From Anaerolineales bacterium (GTDB lineage: Bacteria; Chloroflexota; Anaerolineae; Anaerolineales; UBA11579): 64,000 nucleotides of DNA. Of this stretch, positions 58,623-64,000 are shown in pieces (position 1 is the stretch's first letter; each line of letters starts with the position of its first letter). A program made the position numbers and the translations under genes. The stretch is from assembly GCA_026129305.1 (NCBI GenBank), contig JAHCII010000001.1, forward strand, positions 278,270 through 342,269, in the 5' to 3' direction. The notes under the pieces were generated by a model. The model ran no database searches, was not told the origin of the DNA, and saw nothing but the letters and a program-made list of their open reading frames with translations.

Positions 58623-59180
58623 ATGCAGCAGCCCCCACTCACTTTTCGCGAAGTAACCCAGGCCAATTGGGCGGATATGGCCGAGCTGTTCGAAAGCAAG
58701 GGCGCACCTGGCTACTGCTGGTGCATGGCTTGGCGGCCGCTGGCCGGTGACCGCAACAAGGCCAGCAATGCGCAGCGCAAGCAAGCCTTGCAGAGCATGG
58801 TGCAGGCGGGGACGCCGGTAGGGATCCTGGCTTACCAGGGCGACAAAGCGGTGGCCTGGTGCTCGATTGCCCCGCGCCCCAGCCACAATGCGCTGGGCGG
58901 CGCGGACTATGTCGACGTAGCCGCGCACCAGGTCTGGTCGCTGACCTGCTTCTATGTACCGCGTGCCCTGCGCGGCAAGGGCATCATGCGGGGACTGCTG
59001 CGCCAGGCAGTCGAGACGGCGCGGGGGCGCGGCGCGCGCATCGTCGAGGCCTACCCGGTGGACCCGGACTCGCCCAGCTATCGCTTCATGGGCTTCGTAG
59101 CGGCCTTTGAGCAAGCAGGTTTCAGCGAGACCGGCCGGGCCGGCAGCCGCCGGCATGTGATGCATTTGCGTCTGAGCTAG
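58623..59180 (+). CDS. GNAT-family N-acetyltransferase
   Basis: 185 residues, preceded by GAAGGAG and a TAGAAT -10 at 58587-58592. LTCFYVPRALRGKGIMRGLLRQAVETARGRG (about 103-135) holds the acetyl-CoA loop R-x-x-G-x-[GM]; the end EAYPVDPDSPSYRFMGFVAAFEQAGFSE is typical for a widespread subgroup of GNAT enzymes with a YCWCMAWRP start. The substrate is unknown. No obvious functional link to the pdxS gene downstream. Confidence 0.88.
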   Translation: MQQPPLTFREVTQANWADMAELFESKGAPGYCWCMAWRPLAGDRNKASNAQRKQALQSMVQAGTPVGILAYQGDKAVAWCSIAPRPSHNALGGADYVDVAAHQVWSLTCFYVPRALRGKGIMRGLLRQAVETARGRGARIVEAYPVDPDSPSYRFMGFVAAFEQAGFSETGRAGSRRHVMHLRLS

Positions 59181-59252
59181 CCGCAGCGCGCACAGTTCGA
59201 TAACCCCACATGGTAGAATTTTTCGCGAAATACGTCCTTTCCTGGAGCTGTG

Positions 59253-60140
59253 ATGGAAACCCAAGTAGCCACTTTTGAAGTCAAGGCCGGACTGGCCCAG
59301 ATGTTGAAAGGCGGCGTGATCATGGATGTGGTCACCGCCGAGCAAGCCAAGATCGCCGAGAACGCCGGCGCCTGCGCCGTGATGGCTTTGGAGCGCGTCC
59401 CCGCCGACATTCGCGCCCACGGCGGCGTGGCCCGCATGAGCGACCCCGGCCTGATCGAAGACATCATGGCTGCGGTCAGCATCCCGGTCATGGCCAAGGT
59501 GCGCATCGGCCACTTCGTGGAGGCGCAGATCCTGGAATATCTGGGCGTGGACTACGTGGATGAATCCGAGGTGCTCACCCCGGCCGACGAGGCTCACCAC
59601 ATCAACAAGCATGACTTCAAGATCCCCTTCGTGTGCGGCTGCCGCAACCTGGGCGAAGCCCTGCGCCGCATCGGTGAAGGCGCGGCCATGATCCGCACCA
59701 AAGGCGAAGCCGGCACCGGGGATGTGGTCGAAGCCGTGCGCCATGCGCGCACCGTGCTGGGCGAGATCCGCCGCCTGCAGACCATGGCGGATGAAGAGCT
59801 GTACACCTATGCCAAAGACATCCAGGCGCCCTATGCCCTGGTCAAGCAGACCAAAGAGTTGGGCCGCCTGCCCGTAGTCAACTTCGCTGCCGGCGGCCTG
59901 GCCACCCCGGCCGATGCGGCGCTGATGATGCAGCTGGGCGTGGATGGCGTATTCGTCGGCTCCGGCATCTTCAAGTCCGGTGACCCGGCCCGGCGCGCCG
60001 AGGCCATCGTCAAAGCCACCACCCACTACAAGAACCCTGAGATCCTGGCGGAAGTCAGCCGCAACCTGGGCGAACCGATGGTCGGCCGCCAGGTGACCGA
60101 CATCCCCCAGGAAGAATTGCTGGCCAAGCGCGGCTGGTAA
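59253..60140 (+). CDS. pdxS: Pyridoxal 5'-phosphate synthase lyase subunit PdxS
   Basis: 295 residues starting [68 protein letters not shown]. The lysine of MAKVRIGHF (about 81) and that of RTKGEAGTG (about 149) are the two Schiff-base lysines of PdxS/SNZ. It forms PLP from ribose 5-phosphate, glyceraldehyde 3-phosphate and ammonia channelled from PdxT, whose gene starts 60 bases downstream. GGAG upstream; a GTG three bases before the ATG is not preferred. Confidence 0.97.
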   Translation: METQVATFEVKAGLAQMLKGGVIMDVVTAEQAKIAENAGACAVMALERVPADIRAHGGVARMSDPGLIEDIMAAVSIPVMAKVRIGHFVEAQILEYLGVDYVDESEVLTPADEAHHINKHDFKIPFVCGCRNLGEALRRIGEGAAMIRTKGEAGTGDVVEAVRHARTVLGEIRRLQTMADEELYTYAKDIQAPYALVKQTKELGRLPVVNFAAGGLATPADAALMMQLGVDGVFVGSGIFKSGDPARRAEAIVKATTHYKNPEILAEVSRNLGEPMVGRQVTDIPQEELLAKRGW

Positions 60141-60199
60141 ACCAACCAATCTCTACTCTGCCTTAGAGATGAGAGATTAGGGACTAGAGATTCTACCCT

Positions 60200-60784
60200 A
60201 TGCGCATTGGTGTCCTCGCCCTGCAGGGTGACTTTGCTGAGCATTTGGCCGCCCTGGCCCGCCTGGGTGTGGCCACCCGCGAAGTACGCCTGCCCGCTGA
60301 CCTCGACGGCCTGGATGGGCTGATCATCCCCGGCGGGGAATCGACCACCATCGGTAAGCTGGCGGTCGACTTCGGCCTGATCGAGCCGCTGCAGGCATTT
60401 GGCCGCGAAAAGTCCATCTGGGGCACCTGCGCCGGAGCCATCTTCCTTTCCAAGGATGCTCGCCGCCAGCAACCCCTGCTGGGTCTGATGGACATCACTG
60501 TGGAGCGCAACGCCTTCGGCCGCCAGGTACAAAGCTTTGAGGCTGACTTGCACATCCCGGCCCTCAAGGAAGTCGACCCCAGCGATGCGCCCCTGCATGT
60601 GGTTTTCATCCGCGCCCCGCTGATCGAACAGGTTTCCGGTGACGCCGAGGTGCTGTGCGCTTTGGCCGACGGCCGCATTGTGGCGGCTAAGCAGGGTCAC
60701 CTGTTGGCCACCTCGTTCCATCCAGAGATCAGTGGGGACGACCGCTTCCACAAATATTTCCTGCGGCTGGCCGAGCCCGCATAA
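60200..60784 (+). CDS. pdxT: Pyridoxal 5'-phosphate synthase glutaminase subunit PdxT
   Basis: 194 residues: MRIGVLALQGDFAEHLAALARLG, LIIPGGESTTIGKL, catalytic Cys77 in WGTCAGAIFL, FGRQVQSFE, and the His/Glu of TSFHPEIS. It hydrolyses glutamine and passes ammonia to PdxS. The 59-base gap to pdxS contains short ATTAG/AGAGATT repeats similar to those at 11395-11430; a possible -10-like sequence close to the ATG is unclear. No SD. Confidence 0.97.
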   Translation: MRIGVLALQGDFAEHLAALARLGVATREVRLPADLDGLDGLIIPGGESTTIGKLAVDFGLIEPLQAFGREKSIWGTCAGAIFLSKDARRQQPLLGLMDITVERNAFGRQVQSFEADLHIPALKEVDPSDAPLHVVFIRAPLIEQVSGDAEVLCALADGRIVAAKQGHLLATSFHPEISGDDRFHKYFLRLAEPA

Positions 60785-60835
60785 GAATTACATAATCTTT
60801 ACAAATGCGCCCACGCGGCGGCCAAGGCGCTGTTG

Positions 60836-60841
60836 TAGAAT
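60836..60841 (+). promoter_or_regulatory. -10 element of the 60848 gene
   Basis: TAGAAT with exactly six bases before the GTG start; predicted leaderless. Confidence 0.55.
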
Positions 60842-60847
60842 AGTTGC

Positions 60848-61786
60848 GTGGTAAGCGCTTTTACAATTACAAAGTATGTCCAGTTCCGCCAAGCGACCCG
60901 GCGGGCCGTGTTCCTCAACAGCCAAGTCTTACACACACGCGGCACCCGCTCTCTGTCGCTGGGCGCGCTGTTCTCCCCATTGTCTCCGCTTACCGGCATT
61001 TACACCTACGCTTCCGAAAGAGCCGGCCAAGGTTCTTCTCTGTTCGCTCAGGTCTACCATCCCGAAGGATCGGGCGCGGCTTACTGCCTGTTCCTGGCAC
61101 CGGCCAGGGCCATCAACGCCGCGGCCGTGGCCCAGCTGCTGGATGACATGATTGCCGACCTGGGCAATCACGGTGTGCACCACCTGGTGGCCGAGGTGGA
61201 TGAGCAGCACCAGGTGGTAAGTCTGCTGCGCAAGAATGGCTTCAGCATCTACACCCGTCAACAGGTGTGGCGCGTCACTCAGGACCCGGCCCCGCGGGCG
61301 CAGGCCAGCTGGCGGCCGATGGAAGCGCGCGACCATCTGACCGCCGACTTGCTGCACAAGGCCGTGGTCCCCGGCCAGGTGCTGCAGATGGAACTGCAGC
61401 CACGCAACCAGCGCGAGAGCTTTGCTTATTACCGCCAGGGCGAAATGCTGGCCTTCGCAGAAGTCGAACCTGGCTCCAGAGGCCTATGGGTGCAGCCTTT
61501 CGTGCACCCGGATGCGGTGCCCTTTGAACAGCCTCTGGCGGAGCTGCTTTCCCACCTGGGCCCGGCGCCGCGCAAACCCATCTATGTGGTCTTGCGCGCC
61601 TACCAGGACTGGCTGCAGAGCGCTCTGCAAGATCTGGGCGGCCGCCCCGGGCCGCGGCAGGTGGTTATGGTGCGCCGCACCAGTTTGCCGCTGCCTGTGG
61701 AAGACCCCCTGCTGCGCCTGGCCCTGTCTGGCCGGCCAGACCCCAGCACACCAATTCGTGCCCGGCAAACGTTTTACGAGAACTAA
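60848..61786 (+). CDS. Conserved protein with GNAT-like segments
   Basis: 312 residues from GTG. FTITKYVQFRQATRRAVFLNSQVLHTRGTRSLSLGALFSPLSPLTGIYTY, then a region GVHHLVAEVDEQHQVVSLLRKNGFSIYTRQQVWRV (about 110-145) that looks like the C-terminal strand and helix of a GNAT fold. No acetyl-CoA loop Q-x-x-G-x-G/A is seen, so enzymatic activity is uncertain. Its TAA overlaps the ATG of the R3H ATPase (TAATG), so the two form an operon. Similar proteins are probably widespread in Chloroflexota (impression, unverified). Confidence 0.7.
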   Translation: MVSAFTITKYVQFRQATRRAVFLNSQVLHTRGTRSLSLGALFSPLSPLTGIYTYASERAGQGSSLFAQVYHPEGSGAAYCLFLAPARAINAAAVAQLLDDMIADLGNHGVHHLVAEVDEQHQVVSLLRKNGFSIYTRQQVWRVTQDPAPRAQASWRPMEARDHLTADLLHKAVVPGQVLQMELQPRNQRESFAYYRQGEMLAFAEVEPGSRGLWVQPFVHPDAVPFEQPLAELLSHLGPAPRKPIYVVLRAYQDWLQSALQDLGGRPGPRQVVMVRRTSLPLPVEDPLLRLALSGRPDPSTPIRARQTFYEN

Positions 61787-63432
61787 TGGACGTTTTTATG
61801 ACACGACGAGAAATCACAGACGATCTGGACGCCCTGCTTTCCGCCTTGCCCAAGGATATTGAGCGGGCGGTGCGCGAGCGCAACCACAGCGCCGATCTGC
61901 TGGAAGTCATCCTGGACTTGGGGCGCATGCCCACCGTGCGCACCTCCAGCGAAGAAGCTGTGGTGCTGGAGCGCGAGATCACCCATGAAGACATCGCTCA
62001 TGTGGTTCAAGGTCTGGGCGATTTTGACGAAGACAATCGCGCCGGCATCGAGCGCACCCTGCACCGCATCTCCGGCATTCGCAACCGCCGCGGCGACGTC
62101 GTCGGCCTGACGCTGCGCGTGGGCCGCGCCGTCTTCGGCACCTTTGACATCATCAAGGACCTCATTGAAGACGGAAAGAGCCTGCTGCTGCTGGGCCGCC
62201 CCGGTGTGGGCAAGACCACCCTGCTGCGTGAAGCGGCCCGCTATCTGGCTGAGGGCAAGCGCGTGGTGATCGTGGACACCTCCAACGAGATCGGCGGCGA
62301 CGGCGACGTGCCGCACCCGGCGGTGGGCCGCGCCCGCCGCATGCAGGTGGCCACGCCGTCACGCCAGCACGAAGTCATGATCGAAGCCGTGGAGAACCAC
62401 AACCCGGAAGTGATCGTCATCGACGAGATCGGCCGGGAGCTGGAAGCTATGGCCGCCCGCACCATCGCCGAGCGCGGTGTGCAGTTGATCGGTACAGCCC
62501 ATGGCAATTCACTCGAAAATCTGATGCTCAACCCGACCTTGTCCGACCTGGTCGGCGGCATCGAATCCGTCACCCTTTCCGACGAAGAAGCCCGCCGCCG
62601 CGGCACCCAGAAGACCGTGCTGGAACGCCGCTCGCCGCCCACGTTTGACGTGCTGGTCGAGATCCAGCACCGCAACACCTTGGCGGTGCACCGCGATGTG
62701 GCCGCCGCGGTGGATGCCTTGCTGCGCGGTTACCCGCTTTCGCCGGAGCTGCGCACCCGCGGCGAAAATGGCGAGGTCCACATCCAGGCTGGCATGGCGC
62801 CGCCGCGCCAACCGGCGCGCGGCAACAGCAACGGTGGCTCCTCCGGCCCGCGGCGCAGCGAAGCACCGCCTATAGCACCGGAGCAGGCCTACGCCCGCCG
62901 CCCGGCGGGCGAACAAGCCGAGTTGGACATGGAATTGCCGCCGCGGCGCAGCTCGGCGAGCAACCTGAAACCCGTGCGCATTTATCCTTATGGTGTGGCC
63001 CGCAACCGCCTGGCGAACGCCGCCAAGCGTCTGGGCCTTCCGGTGGTGCCGGTCAACGAAGCGGGCGAGGCGGACGTGCTGGTCACGCTGCGCTCGTATT
63101 ACCGCAAACGACAGCGCGCCATTGTGGATGCTGAGCAGCGCGGCACGCCGGTGTATGTGCTGCGCGCCAACACCATCACTCAGATGGAGCGCTTCCTGAG
63201 CGGCCTGTTCGACCTGCCCGGCGCGGCAGAAGAAGAGGTTAGCGTCGAGGACCAGATGCAGTCCACACAACAGGCGATCAATGCCGTACTTAACGGCGAA
63301 CGCTGGGTGGAACTGGCCCCGGCCAGTTCCTATGTGCGCCGCCTGCAGCACGCTTTGGCGCAGCAGTCCAACCTGGTGTCACACTCCTATGGCAAAGAGC
63401 CCAACCGGCGGGTGCGGATTTTTCGAGAATAG
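61786..63432 (+). CDS. R3H and AAA ATPase-domain nucleic-acid-binding protein (SpoIIIAA/Ycf45-like)
   Basis: 548 residues. A first part (1-120) precedes a RecA/AAA-type ATPase with Walker A LLGRPGVGKTTLLREAARYL (about 134-153), VDTSNEIGGDGDVPHPAVGRARRMQV, Walker B VIVIDEIGRELEAMAARTIAERG and GTAHGNSLENLMLNPTL, as in SpoIIIAA and plastid Ycf45. A disordered Pro/Arg linker (about 345-385) follows, then a DUF-like domain RIYPYGVARNRLANAAKRLGLPVVPV and a C-terminal R3H motif RRLQHALAQQSNLVSHSYGKEPNRRVRIF (about 518-546) for single-stranded nucleic acids. Function in non-sporulators is unknown. Confidence 0.92.
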   Translation: MDVFMTRREITDDLDALLSALPKDIERAVRERNHSADLLEVILDLGRMPTVRTSSEEAVVLEREITHEDIAHVVQGLGDFDEDNRAGIERTLHRISGIRNRRGDVVGLTLRVGRAVFGTFDIIKDLIEDGKSLLLLGRPGVGKTTLLREAARYLAEGKRVVIVDTSNEIGGDGDVPHPAVGRARRMQVATPSRQHEVMIEAVENHNPEVIVIDEIGRELEAMAARTIAERGVQLIGTAHGNSLENLMLNPTLSDLVGGIESVTLSDEEARRRGTQKTVLERRSPPTFDVLVEIQHRNTLAVHRDVAAAVDALLRGYPLSPELRTRGENGEVHIQAGMAPPRQPARGNSNGGSSGPRRSEAPPIAPEQAYARRPAGEQAELDMELPPRRSSASNLKPVRIYPYGVARNRLANAAKRLGLPVVPVNEAGEADVLVTLRSYYRKRQRAIVDAEQRGTPVYVLRANTITQMERFLSGLFDLPGAAEEEVSVEDQMQSTQQAINAVLNGERWVELAPASSYVRRLQHALAQQSNLVSHSYGKEPNRRVRIFRE

Positions 63433-63453
63433 ATCATCTGTGCGTGGATTTGT

Positions 63454-63622
63454 TATAATAGCTAAACACTTCGTTAACTGATTTTTTAACGTCGAAAGTC
63501 TCCGCGCAGGTGGTTTGCGCTCTTATTCTTTGAGTTCCCAGATTACTAGGATGGCAATACGCTTGTCCTAAATTTGGACGGCGGTTCTGCGCGCGAGAGG
63601 CTTTGACAAAGGAGGCCGCAGC
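63454..63622 (+). promoter_or_regulatory. asnB promoter and long structured leader
   Basis: TATAAT at 63454-63459 predicts a leader of about 155 bases. It contains CGTTAA/TTAACG (63472-63477, 63486-63491) and, next to the start, GGCTTT-GAC-AAAG-GA-GGCC (63599-63616), which would fold the AAAGGAGG Shine-Dalgarno into a stem. No T-box or other riboswitch signature recognised. Confidence 0.45.
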
Positions 63623-64000
63623 ATGTGTGGAATCGCCGGTGTATATGGCGAACAATCCCCAGACCAAGTCAATCGAATGCTCACAAAACTTGCCCATCGA
63701 GGTCCAGATGGGCAAGGCCTAAAAAACCTGCCAAAAGGAACACTGGGTCACACCCGCTTGGCTATTTTGGATGTGGATGGGGGACACCAGCCGATGGAGG
63801 CAGGTGGAAGCTGGATCACTTTTAATGGCGAAATCTACAATTATCGCCAGTTAGCCGTCAAACATCTTCAAGGTGTCTCGCTAAAGACCACTAGCGACAC
63901 CGAGGTAATTCTGCACTTGTACAAGAAATTTGGCCCCACCTGTGTGGAGCTGCTTGACGGCATGTTTGCCTTTGCCATTTTGGATGGGAATGAATTGTTC
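63623..64000 (+). CDS. asnB: Asparagine synthetase (glutamine-hydrolysing), cut by window end
   Basis: 126 codons of the N-terminal glutaminase domain are present. It opens MCGIAGVYGE with the Ntn nucleophile Cys2, then LAHRGPDGQG, GHTRLAILDVDGGHQPM, FNGEIYNYRQL and TTSDTEVILHLYKKFG, all classic for AsnB class II amidotransferase domains. The synthetase half lies beyond the window, so an AsnB-like amidotransferase in polysaccharide or peptide biosynthesis cannot be excluded. The ATG has AAAGGAGG eight bases upstream. Confidence 0.92.
   Translation, partial: MCGIAGVYGEQSPDQVNRMLTKLAHRGPDGQGLKNLPKGTLGHTRLAILDVDGGHQPMEAGGSWITFNGEIYNYRQLAVKHLQGVSLKTTSDTEVILHLYKKFGPTCVELLDGMFAFAILDGNELF

Noticed and set aside
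63454..63622. T-box riboswitch before asnB
   Set aside because: No conserved T-box sequence (TGGNACCGCG type) or antiterminator/terminator pair is visible.

Overview
The window reads as one contiguous piece of a high-GC (roughly 60 percent) bacterial chromosome, most consistent with Chloroflexota, probably the Anaerolineae. This is inference from gene content: a MutS2 and SpoVS pair without a sporulation programme, proline/threonine-linker lipoproteins, GatCAB amidotransferase, PdxS/PdxT, paired deoxynucleoside kinases, two M3 oligoendopeptidases and an R3H/AAA ATPase. There are no phage genes, integrases, insertion sequences or CRISPR arrays. It looks like core chromosome rather than an accessory island.

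Layout. 1-13.3 kb: a truncated biotin carboxylase (minus), then a plus-strand run holding a three-gene envelope cluster (YLDPGSGS peptide, methyltransferase, membrane sulfatase-like enzyme), dnaN, a pyruvate-phosphate-dikinase-like protein, a deoxynucleoside kinase, mutS2 and an acyl-CoA carboxyltransferase. spoVS is the only minus gene inside this run. 13.4-28.9 kb: every gene is on the minus strand: glutamate dehydrogenase, MOSC protein, gatB, a heterodimeric ABC exporter, a secreted trypsin-like protease with two lectin-like modules, a gatC-gatA-methyltransferase-nucleotidyltransferase operon, an esterase, a sulfite-oxidase-like enzyme and a UPF0173 hydrolase. 28.9-29.3 kb: a gene-free stretch with an AT-rich block and DnaA-box-like 9-mers, a candidate replication origin. 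29.3-39.6 kb: mixed strands with a DMT transporter, acetyltransferase, PepF, tRNA-Arg(CCU), an EthD/M23/SDR/enoyl-CoA hydratase operon, an HTH regulator and a tRNA dihydrouridine synthase. 39.6-49.9 kb: mostly plus, with M29 aminopeptidase, a frameshifted dienelactone hydrolase, bioY, tRNA-Leu(CAA), ychF, a CcrM-like DNA methyltransferase, a second M3 peptidase and a second deoxynucleoside kinase. 50-54.3 kb: a minus-strand GntR-controlled ABC-2 locus whose ATPase is fused to a CPBP-family membrane protease and which carries two parS-like palindromes. 54.4-64 kb: plus-strand ECF sigma factor with a beta-propeller partner, AraC regulator, pdxS-pdxT, R3H ATPase and the start of asnB.

Two things stand out at whole-window scale. 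First, several independent marks suggest an origin-proximal region: dnaN, a cluster of DnaA-box-like sequences next to an AT-rich block, two perfect 14-bp GTTTCACGTGAAAC palindromes (the ParB/parS core), and a CcrM-like methyltransferase. Second, many genes have a TANNNT -10 hexamer ending only 5-10 bases before the start codon and no Shine-Dalgarno sequence. This predicts widespread leaderless or near-leaderless transcription alongside ordinary SD-led genes.

Functions are called from protein motifs recognised by eye. No database search was possible, and start codons were revised by hand where SD, -10, lipobox or ATGA-overlap evidence favoured an internal start.
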